The notes under the pieces: generated by a model | What the model was told of the DNA's origin: nothing | Databases searched by the model: none | The model's input: only the letters and a program-made list of their open reading frames with translations | Shown: in pieces, positions 51,116 through 59,090 of the stretch | Position numbering within the stretch: the first letter of the stretch is position 1 | How the letters are laid out: every line of letters begins with the position of its first letter | Origin: Actinotalea endophytica | GTDB lineage: Bacteria; Actinomycetota; Actinomycetes; Actinomycetales; Cellulomonadaceae | Assembly (NCBI RefSeq): GCF_025717005.1 | Contig: NZ_JAOVZU010000004.1 | Location: 186,001 to 250,000 of the forward strand | Length of the DNA stretch: 64,000 bases | Direction of reading: 5' to 3' | Program-made: the position numbers and the translations under genes

Positions 51116-52396
51116 GTGGTCGTGGTACCCCCGCAGGACCCCTGGGCGCAGGTCGCCGAGGTCGTCCGACTGATCCGCGGCGGCGAGGCACAGACCCGCC
51201 CCGAGCTCGCCGACGTCACCCGCCTCGGGCGCAACGTGATCAGCCAGCGCGTCCAGGCCGCGCACGACCTCGGCCTGGTCCGCCCGTCGGGTGACATGCG
51301 CTCGCGCGGGGGGCGGGCGGCCGACGTCTGGGAGTTCTGCGGCGACGCGGGCCACGTGCTCGTCGGGCTGATCGGGACGACGAGGTTCACGGTCGCGCTG
51401 GCCGGCCTGAACGGCGACGTCCTCGACGAGGTGGTCGTCGACTGGAAGGTGGCCGAGGGGCCGGAGGCCAGCTCGCGGCGGATCGCCCAGGAGATGCGCG
51501 CGCTGCTCGCCGCGCACGAGGTCGACCACCCGTGGGGCATCGGCATCGCCCTGCCGGCGCCGATCGAGTTCACCACCGGGCGCAGCGCCGACCCGGTGGC
51601 GCCCAGCTCGATGAACTACCGGTGGCCGGTCGACTTCGACATCCGGCAGTGGTTCATCGAGGAGTTCCGGACCCCGACCTTCACCGACTCGGTGATCCAC
51701 ATGGTGACGCTCGGCGCGGCCGCGGCGCCGGACGCCCCGGACGACCTGGTCTACGTGCGGATCGGCACCGGCCTCGGCGCCGGGCTGGTCTCCGGTGGCC
51801 GGATCCACCGCGGGGCCACCTGGGTCGCCGGCGAGCTGAACCACGTCACCATGTCGGACGACCCGCGGCGGATCTGCCCGTGCGGCCGCGTCGGCTGCCT
51901 GGAGACCTACTGCAGCGGGTGGGCGATGATCGCGGACGCGCAGCGGATCGCCGCGTCGGGCGCCTCCCCCTACCTCGCCAAGATCGCCGCGACCCGCGAG
52001 CTCGAGCTCGACGACCTGGGCGCGGGCGTCGACTTCGGGGACGCGGCGTGCGTGGAGGTGGTCGCCGGCGCGGCCGACATGCTCGGGCGCGCGCTCGCCA
52101 CCGTGATCACCCTGTTCAACCCGGCTCGTGTGACGATCGGCGGCTTCCCGATCTCGCACAACGGCCTGCTCCAGCGCGTGGTCGAGCGAGCCATCCGCAC
52201 GCACACCCTGGCTGCGTCGATCGCCGGGCTCGAGATCGTCCCGGGCGACCCGGAGCAGCGCGAGGGCATCCACGGCGCCGCGGAGCTCGTGGTGGACGCG
52301 CTGCTCGCACCGGAGAGCCTGGCGACGTGGGGTCCGCTCGGCTCCCCCGTCGGCGTGCCCGAGCTGCTCGAAGGGCCCCAGCAGCCCGGTTCGTAG
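51116..52396 (+). CDS. ROK-family transcriptional regulator
   Basis: 426 residues. An N-terminal winged helix (AEVVRLIRGGEAQTRPELADVTRLGRNVISQRVQAAHDLGLVR) precedes a ROK domain with IGTGLGAGLVSGGRIHRGATWVAGELNHVTM and the zinc cluster CPCGRVGCLETYCSGWAM near residue 260. GTG start at 51116 with GGTGGAG about 3 bases upstream; the first codons GTG-GTC-GTG give alternatives. It is divergent from the SBP5 importer operon and just before ppgK, so it probably controls glycoside uptake. Confidence 0.9.
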   Translation: MVVVPPQDPWAQVAEVVRLIRGGEAQTRPELADVTRLGRNVISQRVQAAHDLGLVRPSGDMRSRGGRAADVWEFCGDAGHVLVGLIGTTRFTVALAGLNGDVLDEVVVDWKVAEGPEASSRRIAQEMRALLAAHEVDHPWGIGIALPAPIEFTTGRSADPVAPSSMNYRWPVDFDIRQWFIEEFRTPTFTDSVIHMVTLGAAAAPDAPDDLVYVRIGTGLGAGLVSGGRIHRGATWVAGELNHVTMSDDPRRICPCGRVGCLETYCSGWAMIADAQRIAASGASPYLAKIAATRELELDDLGAGVDFGDAACVEVVAGAADMLGRALATVITLFNPARVTIGGFPISHNGLLQRVVERAIRTHTLAASIAGLEIVPGDPEQREGIHGAAELVVDALLAPESLATWGPLGSPVGVPELLEGPQQPGS

Positions 52397-52484
52397 ACCT
52401 GGCCCCTCGCACCCGGGCAGATCCGGCACCATCGATGCGTTAGGTGCGATCACTTGTGCATCCCGGGTGCTAAAGTCGCGTCCC

Positions 52485-53288
52485 GTGAGCAGCGACGCAC
52501 CTACCCACGTCATCGGGATCGACATCGGCGGCAGCAGCCTCAAGGGCGGCGTCATCGACGTGGGCGCCGGCGCGCTCGCCGGCCCGCCCCGCTCGGTCGT
52601 CACGCCGGAGCCCTCGACGCCCGAGCTCGTCGCGACGGCCGCCCGCGAGCTCTTCGACCTCCTCGACGGGGCGTCGGTCGGCGGCCCCGTCGGCGTGGCG
52701 TTCCCGGGCGTCGTCCGCGACGGACGCACCTGGACGGCCGCCAACGTGGACCGCTCCTGGGTCGGCGCACCCGCCGAGTCGATCTTCGAGGAGGCGCTCG
52801 GCCGGCCGGTCCGGCTGATCAACGACGCCGATGCCGCCGGCCTCGCCGAGGCGCAGGTCGGCGCCGGTGCAGGCTTCCCCGGGTCGGTCCTCGTGCTGAC
52901 CTTCGGGACCGGGATCGGCTCGGCGCTCATCCACGACCGGCACCTCGTCCCCGGCCTCGAGCTCGGCCACCTCGAGCTCGACGGCGCCGTGGCCGAGCAC
53001 CGGGCCTCCGCGTACGCGAAGCGGCGCGAGGACCTCGACTGGCCCGAGTGGTCGGCCCGCGTCGACCGGTACCTCAACCACGTCGGCCGGCTGGTGAGTC
53101 CCGACCTCGTGGTGGTCGGCGGCGCGATCAGCGCGGACGCCGAGCAGTGGCTGCCGCTGCTGCACGTGGACTTCCCGGTGGTCCCGGCCCGCCTCGGCAA
53201 CGACGCCGGCGCCGTGGGTGCCGGCCTCTACGCGCTCACCGCCACGGCGCCCGACGGGCAGCCGCGGACCGCGGCCCTCGCGGGCTGA
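52485..53288 (+). CDS. ppgK: Polyphosphate glucokinase
   Basis: Phosphorylates glucose using polyphosphate and/or ATP in the cytoplasm. 267 residues, the normal length. ROK-fold landmarks: HVIGIDIGGSSLKGGVIDVG at the N-terminus, VGVAFPGVV, INDADAAGLAEAQVG (catalytic Asp), LTFGTGIGSALI, and the PPGK-specific ELGHLELDGAVAEHRASAYAKRREDLDWPEWSARVDRYLNHV with VVGGAIS. GTG 52485 has no ribosome site but a TAAAGT -10-like box lies 8 bases upstream, so the mRNA may be leaderless. The position beside glycoside import and deglycosylation genes suggests it feeds released glucose into glycolysis. Confidence 0.93.
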   Translation: MSSDAPTHVIGIDIGGSSLKGGVIDVGAGALAGPPRSVVTPEPSTPELVATAARELFDLLDGASVGGPVGVAFPGVVRDGRTWTAANVDRSWVGAPAESIFEEALGRPVRLINDADAAGLAEAQVGAGAGFPGSVLVLTFGTGIGSALIHDRHLVPGLELGHLELDGAVAEHRASAYAKRREDLDWPEWSARVDRYLNHVGRLVSPDLVVVGGAISADAEQWLPLLHVDFPVVPARLGNDAGAVGAGLYALTATAPDGQPRTAALAG

Positions 53289-53302
53289 GCCAGGCCTCAC
53301 GA

Positions 53303-53343
53303 GCCGGCCTCGGACCGCGCCTGCCGCGCGGCTCGGGGCCGGC
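53303..53343 (+). terminator. Terminator hairpin after ppgK
   Basis: An 18-base imperfect stem (15 pairs, arms starting GCCGGCC and ending GGGCCGGC) with a 5-base loop, 14 bases after the ppgK stop. Confidence 0.6.
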
Positions 53344-53381
53344 CACGCGCTGCTGCGTCGAACCCGTCTCAATGGCCGCAG

Positions 53382-53457
53382 AGCGGGCGGAACCATGCTC
53401 GCCTAATGCTTGACACCCGGCGTAAGCCTCTCTACTTTTGCACGTAGCGGGCGGAAC
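53382..53457. repeat. Direct repeat AGCGGGCGGAAC flanking a promoter
   Basis: Identical 12-mers at 53382-53393 and 53446-53457, 64 bases apart (about six helical turns), bracketing the promoter at 53410-53438. This is a plausible pair of binding sites for one regulator with DNA looping over the promoter. Confidence 0.5.
53410..53438 (+). promoter_or_regulatory. Sigma-70-type promoter of Gfo/Idh/MocA-TIM operon
   Basis: Perfect -35 TTGACA, 17-base spacer and -10 TACTTT. Start of transcription would be near 53445, giving a leader of about 55-60 bases before ATG 53502. One of the best consensus promoters in the window. Confidence 0.8.
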
Positions 53458-53501
53458 TTGCCTGGCATACGACGGCGTGAGCACGGCTTAGGAGAACTTC
53501 C

Positions 53502-54605
53502 ATGGACAAGTTGCGGGTTGGCATCATCGGTCTCGGCTTCATCGGGACCGCGAAGCACCTGCCCGGTCTGGCCGCGAACGCGGACCTCTGCGACGTCGTC
53601 GCGTTCTGCGACCTCGAGCTGGACCGCGCCGAGCAGGCCCGCGAGACGTTCGGCTCCGCCGACGCCTACACCACCACCGAGTACCAGCGGCTGGTGGACG
53701 ACCCGAGCATCGACGTCATCCACGTGTGCACGTGGAACATCAGCCACGCCGAGATCACCATCGCCGCCCTCGAGGCCGGCAAGCACGTCATGTGCGAGAA
53801 GCCGATGGCGATCACCGGTGCCGAGGCGCGCGCCATGCTGGAGGCCAGCAGGCGCACCGGGAAGAAGCTCACGATCGGCTACCAGTACCGGCTGCGCGAC
53901 GACGCCCAGTTCCTGCGCGCGGCCGTCGACAAGGGCGAGCTCGGCGAGATCTACATGGCGCAGGCCCACGCGGTCCGCCGGCGCGGCGTGCCGATCTGGG
54001 GCGTCTTCACCGACAAGAGCAAGCAGGGCGGCGGTCCGCTGATCGACCTCGGCACGCACGCACTCGACCTGACCCTCTGGTACATGGGCAACCACGAGGT
54101 CGAGTCCGTCACCGGCACCGTGTTCCACAAGCTCGGCGACAAGCCGGAGGGCAACATGGCCGGGCCCTGGGATCCGGCCACCTACACGGTCGAGGACTCT
54201 GCGTTCGGCTTCGTGAAGATGAAGAACGGCGCGACCGTGTACCTCGAGGCGGCCTGGGCGCTCAACGTCAAGAACTCCCGCGAGGCGTGCGTCACGCTGA
54301 TGGGCACCGACGGCGGCGCGGACATCGAGATGAAGGGCGGCGACTACCAGGTCACGCTCAACAGCGTGCTCGGCAACCAGCTGGTCACCACCGCTCCCGA
54401 GGCCGGGGCCGGCTACTTCGGCTCGGGCGGCAAGACCGTCTCCGGTTTCGAGAAGATGGGCACGCTCGAGGCCCGGCAGTGGCTGCGCGCGATCCTCGAC
54501 GACACCGACCCGCTGGTGCTGGCGGAGCAGGCCTGCGTGGTCACCGAGGTGCTCGACGCGATCTACCGCTCGGCCGAGTCCGGCCAGCCGGTCTACTTCG
54601 ACTGA
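53502..54605 (+). CDS. Gfo/Idh/MocA-family oxidoreductase
   Basis: 367 residues. Rossmann motif VGIIGLGFIGTAKH, CEKPMAITGAEA near residue 100, and the catalytic segment GGGPLIDLGTHALDLTLWYMGN with Asp and His. Sugar or sugar-derivative dehydrogenase using NAD(P). ATG 53502, AGGAG 7 bases upstream. It forms a two-gene operon with the TIM-barrel gene downstream, an arrangement typical of 3-keto-glycoside metabolism and inositol-like pathways. Distinct from the paralog at 41142-42233: longer, with a different C-terminal half rich in Gly and Lys. Confidence 0.88.
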   Translation: MDKLRVGIIGLGFIGTAKHLPGLAANADLCDVVAFCDLELDRAEQARETFGSADAYTTTEYQRLVDDPSIDVIHVCTWNISHAEITIAALEAGKHVMCEKPMAITGAEARAMLEASRRTGKKLTIGYQYRLRDDAQFLRAAVDKGELGEIYMAQAHAVRRRGVPIWGVFTDKSKQGGGPLIDLGTHALDLTLWYMGNHEVESVTGTVFHKLGDKPEGNMAGPWDPATYTVEDSAFGFVKMKNGATVYLEAAWALNVKNSREACVTLMGTDGGADIEMKGGDYQVTLNSVLGNQLVTTAPEAGAGYFGSGGKTVSGFEKMGTLEARQWLRAILDDTDPLVLAEQACVVTEVLDAIYRSAESGQPVYFD

Positions 54606-54633
54606 TCCGCCCGAACGAACCAAGGAGCCAAGG

Positions 54634-55653
54634 ATGCCTCGCCCGGTCACGCTGTTCACGGGCCAGTGGGCCGACCTCCCCTTCGAGGAGGTCTGCCGGC
54701 TGGCCGGGGAGTGGGGGTACGACGGCCTGGAGATCGCCTGCTGGGGTGACCACCTGGACGTCTACCGCGCCGCGGAGGACGACGCGTACGTCGCCGAACG
54801 CAAGGAGATCCTGGCCCGCAACGGGCTGAGCGTGTGGGCGATCTCCAACCACCTCAAGGGTCAGGCCGTGTGCGACGACCCGATCGACTTCCGCCACCGG
54901 GACATGGTCTCGGACCGGGTCTGGGGCGACGGGGAGGCCGAGGGCGTGCGCCGGCGCGCCGCGGAGGAGCTCAAGCTCACCGCCGTGGCCGCCCGCAAGC
55001 TCGGGGTGGACACCGTCGTCGGGTTCACCGGGTCGAAGATCTGGCAGTACGTCGCGATGTTCCCGCCGGTGCCGGACGCGGTGATCGACGCCGGGTACGA
55101 GGACTTCGCGGCCCGGTGGAACCCGATCATGGACGTGTTCGACTCCGAGGGTGTGCGGTTCGCGCACGAGGTGCACCCCTCGGAGATCGCCTACGACTAC
55201 TGGTCGACGAAGCTCACGCTGGACGCGATCGACCACCGGGAGGCGTTCGGGCTGAACTGGGACCCGTCGCACATGATGTGGCAGGAGATCGACCCGATCG
55301 GCTTCCTGGTCGACTTCGCCGACCGGATCTACCACGTGGACTGCAAGGACACGAAGATGGCGACCGGCAACGGCCGCAACGGGCGGCTGAGCTCGCACCT
55401 GCCGTGGGCCGACCCACGCCGCGGCTGGACGTTCGTGTCCACCGGCAACGGTGACGTCCCGTGGCAGCGCGCGTTCCGCACGCTCAACGCGATCGGCTAC
55501 ACCGGCCCGATCTCGATCGAGTGGGAGGACGCCGGTATGGACCGGCTCCGCGGCGCCAAGGAGGCCCTCGACTTCGTGAGGGCCAACCTCTTCGACCCAC
55601 CCACCGCATCCTTCGACGCGGCGTTCAGCACGAACACCCAGCCGGGCGACTGA
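54634..55653 (+). CDS. Sugar phosphate isomerase/epimerase-like TIM barrel
   Basis: 339-residue AP-endonuclease-2/xylose-isomerase-like TIM barrel. Strand-end metal-site candidates: Glu in YDGLEIACWGDH, Glu/His in RFAHEVHPSEIAYDY (about 185), Asp/His in GLNWDPSHMMWQEIDP (about 215), His/Asp in IYHVDCKDTKM and Glu in ISIEWEDAGMD near 300. ATG 54634 with AAGGAG about 5 bases upstream. It is not closely similar to the deglycosidase alpha subunits and has no beta partner. With the upstream dehydrogenase it probably isomerises or hydrates a 3-keto sugar intermediate. Confidence 0.85.
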   Translation: MPRPVTLFTGQWADLPFEEVCRLAGEWGYDGLEIACWGDHLDVYRAAEDDAYVAERKEILARNGLSVWAISNHLKGQAVCDDPIDFRHRDMVSDRVWGDGEAEGVRRRAAEELKLTAVAARKLGVDTVVGFTGSKIWQYVAMFPPVPDAVIDAGYEDFAARWNPIMDVFDSEGVRFAHEVHPSEIAYDYWSTKLTLDAIDHREAFGLNWDPSHMMWQEIDPIGFLVDFADRIYHVDCKDTKMATGNGRNGRLSSHLPWADPRRGWTFVSTGNGDVPWQRAFRTLNAIGYTGPISIEWEDAGMDRLRGAKEALDFVRANLFDPPTASFDAAFSTNTQPGD

Positions 55654-55729
55654 CCGGACGACGCAGCAGGGACCCGGTGCGGCCTCCGACCCCGTCAGGG
55701 CTCGGGGGCCGCACCCGTCTCCCGGACGG

Positions 55730-56710
55730 TCAGTGGCGCACCTCGAGCACGAGCTTGCCGGCCACGGTGCTCGTCGCTCCGTCCCGGTGCGCCGCCGCGG
55801 CGTCGGCCAGCGGATACGTGCGGGCGACGCGCGCGTGCAGCGCACCGGCGGTCATCAGGCGGGCCAGCTCCTGGAGCCCGCCCTCGTCCGGCGCGACCAG
55901 CATCCCGGTCGTCACGCGGACCCCGCGCTCGGCCGCGACGGCCCTGGCGGCGGCCTGGTCGCACGGCCCGATCGGGACGTACGTGCCACCGTCACGGATC
56001 GCGGCCAGGGTGGCGGCCACCGTCTCGGGCGACCCGCCGGCCAGGTCCAGCGCCACGTCGACCGGCGCGGTCACGGCGGCGACGCTCGTCTGCGTGTAGT
56101 CCACGAGCTCGTGCGCGCCGAGGGACCGCAGCCAGTCGTGGTTCGCGGCCCGGGCCGTGCCGACCACGTGCGCCCCGAGCGACACGAGGATCTGCACGGC
56201 GAGGTGCCCCACCCCTCCCCCGGCGCCCTGGACCAGCACGCGCTGGCCCGCCCGCACCCCTGCGACCTCGGTGAGCGCCTGCCACGCCGTCAGCCCGGCG
56301 AGCGGCACGGCGCCGGCCTCGACGAACCCGACACCCTCCGGGACCCGGACGAGCTGCCTGGCCGGCGCGGCGACGTACTCGGCGTACGCCCCCGCGGGCC
56401 GCGGGAACCACGGCATGCCGAACACCCGGTCGCCGACGTCGAAGCGGTACACGCCGGGGCCGACCTCGACCACGACTCCCGCGACGTCCCACCCCAAGAC
56501 GTGCGGCGGCGGCCCGAACGCGAGCGCCGGCGGGGTAGGGGCCCCGGCGCGGGTCTTCCAGTCGACCGGGTTCACGCCGGCCGCGTGGACCTCGACCAGG
56601 ACGTCGCCGGGCAGCACGCGCGGGACGTCGATCTCGGCGAGGGACAGCACCTCCGGCCCGCCCGGCCGGTCCATCACGACGGCCTGCATCCGAGTCGGGA
56701 TCGTCCGCAT
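55730..56710 (-). CDS. Zinc-independent MDR (quinone oxidoreductase-like)
   Basis: 326-residue medium-chain dehydrogenase/reductase of the NADPH:quinone-reductase type. N-terminal MQAVVMDRPGGPEVLSLAEIDVPRVLPGDVLVEVHAAGVNPVDWKTRAG, GWDVAGVVVEVGPGV, and the cofactor motif VLVQGAGGGVGHLAVQILVSLGAHVVGTAR. The Cys ligands of zinc alcohol dehydrogenases are missing. ATG 56710 with GAGGAG 5 bases upstream. Monocistronic, convergent with the TIM-barrel operon. Substrate unknown, possibly quinones or enones from aromatic breakdown. Confidence 0.9.
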   Translation of the reverse strand: MRTIPTRMQAVVMDRPGGPEVLSLAEIDVPRVLPGDVLVEVHAAGVNPVDWKTRAGAPTPPALAFGPPPHVLGWDVAGVVVEVGPGVYRFDVGDRVFGMPWFPRPAGAYAEYVAAPARQLVRVPEGVGFVEAGAVPLAGLTAWQALTEVAGVRAGQRVLVQGAGGGVGHLAVQILVSLGAHVVGTARAANHDWLRSLGAHELVDYTQTSVAAVTAPVDVALDLAGGSPETVAATLAAIRDGGTYVPIGPCDQAAARAVAAERGVRVTTGMLVAPDEGGLQELARLMTAGALHARVARTYPLADAAAAHRDGATSTVAGKLVLEVRH

Positions 56711-56842
56711 CGGTCTCCTCGTGCTCCTGGTCGACGGGCAGCGCTCCCATCCTGCCGCCCCGGGCCTCGACCTGCGCTCGCGGCCCGCGCGGCTCATGAT
56801 GCCGATGGGGGGCGGCGCGCGACCGTCCGGGAGGAGGGTCCG

Positions 56843-57262
56843 ATGGCCGGCTACGGGGACTGGAACCAGAAGGTGATCGACGAGTTCCGCGACAACGACG
56901 GGACGGTGACGACCGCGGGCTTCGGACGCAACCTCGTCCTGCTCCATCACGTCGGGGCCAGGTCGGGTACCGAGCGGGTCTCGCCGGTGATGGGCATCCG
57001 GCAGGACGAGGGCACCTGGCTGATCGCGGCGTCCAAGGCGGGAGCCCCGGAGAACCCGGCCTGGTACCACAACCTCCTCGCGAACCCGGACGTGACCATC
57101 GAGACGCCCGACGACGGCGTGGTCGCGGTCCGCGCGGACGAGCTCGCCGGCGAGGCCCGGGACCGGGCGTGGGCCCGGTTCACCGCGAAGAGCTCGGGCT
57201 TCCGTGACTACGAGGCCCGGACCACCCGGACGATCCCGGTCATCGCCCTGAGGCGTCGCTGA
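56843..57262 (+). CDS. Deazaflavin (F420)-type nitroreductase family protein
   Basis: 139 residues of the Ddn/FDOR-A-like split-barrel family (VLLHHVGARSGTERVSPVMGIRQDEGTWLIAASKAGAPENPAWYHNLLANPDVTIE). Members bind F420 or other flavin-type cofactors and reduce quinones and other acceptors. The GARSG block and NPAWYHNL motif are typical. ATG 56843 with GGAGG upstream. Divergent from the MDR gene; convergent with the CE1 esterase gene, separated by a strong terminator. Confidence 0.88.
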   Translation: MAGYGDWNQKVIDEFRDNDGTVTTAGFGRNLVLLHHVGARSGTERVSPVMGIRQDEGTWLIAASKAGAPENPAWYHNLLANPDVTIETPDDGVVAVRADELAGEARDRAWARFTAKSSGFRDYEARTTRTIPVIALRRR

Positions 57263-57299
57263 GAGCAGCGCCGGGCGCCTGATCCGTGGCCCCGGCGGG

Positions 57300-57337
57300 C
57301 GAGCGGGCCCCGGCGCGACGCTGCCGGGGCCCGCTCG
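57300..57337. terminator. Bidirectional terminator
   Basis: Perfect 15-bp stem (CGAGCGGGCCCCGGC / GCCGGGGCCCGCTCG) with an 8-base loop, between convergent genes (57262 and 57343). Confidence 0.85.
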
Positions 57338-57342
57338 GCGTG

Positions 57343-58755
57343 CTAGTTGGTGCTCCAGGTCGCGAACGGCAGCGGCTGGAACGCGACGCGGGTGACGAAG
57401 TCCTTGAGCAGGATCCGCCACACGTACCACTCGTGGCCACCGTTGACGTAGTCGGTGGACACATGGATGCCGGCAGCGGTCAGGAGGCTGACCTCCTGGG
57501 CCGGTCCGGTGTGGAAGGTGTTCCCCCCGATCCCGAAGCCGACGGCGAAGATCGGGTCCTGCCAGCCGGCGCCGACGAAGACCGACACCTGCTGGAGGGC
57601 GGCGACCTGCTCCGCGCTGAGCGTCGTCCCCGGCGGGAGGCCGGCCGACATCATCCCGTAGTAGCCGAACTGGTCGGTGTTGTAGAGCATGAGCTGGTTG
57701 GTGCGCAGGCCACCGGCGGACAGGCCGGAGTAGGCCCGGTCGGCCGCGTCGGCCGAGACGTTGAAGTTCGCCTCGATGAACGGGAAGACCGTGTTGATCA
57801 GATCGTCACGGTAGGCCTGGTTGTTCGACGAGCTCGGGTAGCCGTTGCCGTTCGGCATCACGACCACCATCGGCTGGACCTCACCGGTGTCGATCAGGTT
57901 GTCCATGATGTTCGCGAGGTTGCCCTGCGTGCTCCAGCCCATGGCGTCCTCACCGCCACCGTGGCTCAGGTAGAGCGTCGGGTACGGCTCGGCCCGCGTC
58001 GGGTCGTAGCCGGGCGGCGTGTAGACGACGAGGTAGTTCGAGTCGGCCGGGTTCACGTGACCGGGCGAGGCGTACGTCAGGAACTGCAACGCGCCCTGCT
58101 CGTCGTTCGGCGCCTGCCACGAGTAGTCGATCGTGTCGAACTTCGCGTCCGAGGGCACGTAGACCTGCGACACGGTCACCGGCGCACCGGTGACCACACC
58201 GTCCACCACGTCCCACGCGGGGTTCGCCGGGTCGGGGACCTCGGTGCAGCCGGACTGGTCCGCCGTCTCGCAGTCGACGTAGAACCCGTAGCTGAACACC
58301 CCGGACGGCAACGGCGTGGTGTAGGTCCACACACCGCTGCTGCCGCGCTCGGTCATGTCGACCACGGGCCAGTTCGGGCTGGTCGAGTTCGGCGACGCGA
58401 TCGGCACGTCGCCCGGCTGCCAGTCGGCAGGCATGATGCCCGGGGTCTCGACCGTGTAGTCGGGCGTGCTGGCCAGCTGCGCCAGCTCGCTCGGCCGCTC
58501 GAAGTACCACTCGCCCTTGATCTGGACCCGCGTCGCAGACGGGTCGTAGTAGCGGAAGGTCACCGTGTAGCCGGTGGGCGCCTTGCCGGTGTGGCGGACC
58601 TGCGGGCCGAGGTCGTGCTGCGAGGACCCGTGGCTGTCCTTGAGGGCCGCCGGGCCGCTCGCGACGGCGGCGGAGGCGCCGACCGACGCGGTGATCAGGC
58701 CGAGGCCGATGACGGCCGCGACGACGCGGCCGGGACGGTTGATGTGTCGTGACAT
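57343..58755 (-). CDS. Secreted CE1-type esterase with N-terminal Ig/CBM48-like domain
   Basis: 470 residues from ATG 58755 (GAGGAG about 9 bases upstream). Signal peptide with Ala-rich cleavage region (SAAVASG). Residues about 60-180 form an Ig/CBM48-like domain (VTFRYYDPSATRVQIKGEW, GVFSYGFYVDCETADQSGCTEV with a likely disulfide), followed by the esterase: VYTPPGYDPTRAEPYPTLYLSHGGGEDAMGW, nucleophile AYSGLSAGGLRTNQLM, and catalytic His in YVNGGHEWYVWRILLKDF. This is the enterochelin-esterase/feruloyl-esterase-like group that acts on plant cell-wall or phenolic esters. Exported. A LacI-like remnant lies just upstream. Confidence 0.85.
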   Translation of the reverse strand: MSRHINRPGRVVAAVIGLGLITASVGASAAVASGPAALKDSHGSSQHDLGPQVRHTGKAPTGYTVTFRYYDPSATRVQIKGEWYFERPSELAQLASTPDYTVETPGIMPADWQPGDVPIASPNSTSPNWPVVDMTERGSSGVWTYTTPLPSGVFSYGFYVDCETADQSGCTEVPDPANPAWDVVDGVVTGAPVTVSQVYVPSDAKFDTIDYSWQAPNDEQGALQFLTYASPGHVNPADSNYLVVYTPPGYDPTRAEPYPTLYLSHGGGEDAMGWSTQGNLANIMDNLIDTGEVQPMVVVMPNGNGYPSSSNNQAYRDDLINTVFPFIEANFNVSADAADRAYSGLSAGGLRTNQLMLYNTDQFGYYGMMSAGLPPGTTLSAEQVAALQQVSVFVGAGWQDPIFAVGFGIGGNTFHTGPAQEVSLLTAAGIHVSTDYVNGGHEWYVWRILLKDFVTRVAFQPLPFATWSTN

Positions 58756-58787
58756 GCGGACGTGCTCCTCGTCATCGAAGGCATTCG

Positions 58788-58919
58788 TCAGGTGGGCGGC
58801 GCGGTGGCCGCCGAGGGGCGCTGGGGCCCGGTCGTGGAGGCGCGGACGAGCAGCGGCACGGCGGGGCGCGTGCCCGGCGCGTGCCGGCGGAGCCGCAGCC
58901 GTGCGGCATGTGCGCTCCT
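58788..58919 (-). pseudogene. C-terminal remnant of a LacI-family regulator
   Basis: On the minus strand, a frame open from an in-frame stop at 58920 to TGA at 58788 reads RLRRHAPGTRPAVPLLVRASTTGP, then a Pro/Ala tail. The VPLLVRASTTGP end is typical of LacI-family C-termini (usually LVVRxSTxPP). No helix-turn-helix or sensor domain remains upstream, so only the last 30-40 codons survive. It precedes the esterase in the same direction, as a LacI gene controlling it would. This is pattern recognition on a short segment, so moderate confidence only. Confidence 0.45.
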
Positions 58920-59047
58920 TCATCGGCGGTCAAGGGCCGCGGCGCGCCCGACGGCGCGGGGCGGCCGACATCGCGGGGCACCGAGCGGTGCGGCCGACGT
59001 CGCCGCGTTCCACTATGCGCCCGCACGGGGCAGGCGCCAACGGGGCG

Positions 59048-59087
59048 CTGCGGCGGCCCCGGCGGGAGAGCGCCAGGGCCGCCGCAG
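59048..59087 (-). terminator. Terminator of secreted protein gene
   Basis: Perfect 12-bp stem (CTGCGGCGGCCC / GGGCCGCCGCAG) with a 16-base loop, 3 bases beyond the stop at 59091. Confidence 0.75.
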
Positions 59088-59090
59088 ACC

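Larger units (their letters stand above)
58756..59090. other. Gap between CE1 esterase and large secreted protein (335 bases)
   Basis: It holds a likely LacI C-terminal remnant (58788-58919) and the terminator of the downstream-read secreted protein gene (59048-59087). An ATG at 58909 with AAGGAG opens a 45-codon Arg/Pro-rich frame, which I do not believe. No other feature recognised. Confidence 0.5.

Noticed and set aside
58772-58909. 45-codon frame MPHGCGSAG... with AAGGAG upstream of the esterase
   Set aside because: Arg/Pro-rich and incoherent; a different frame of the same DNA reads as a LacI C-terminus, so the start-like signal is probably fortuitous.
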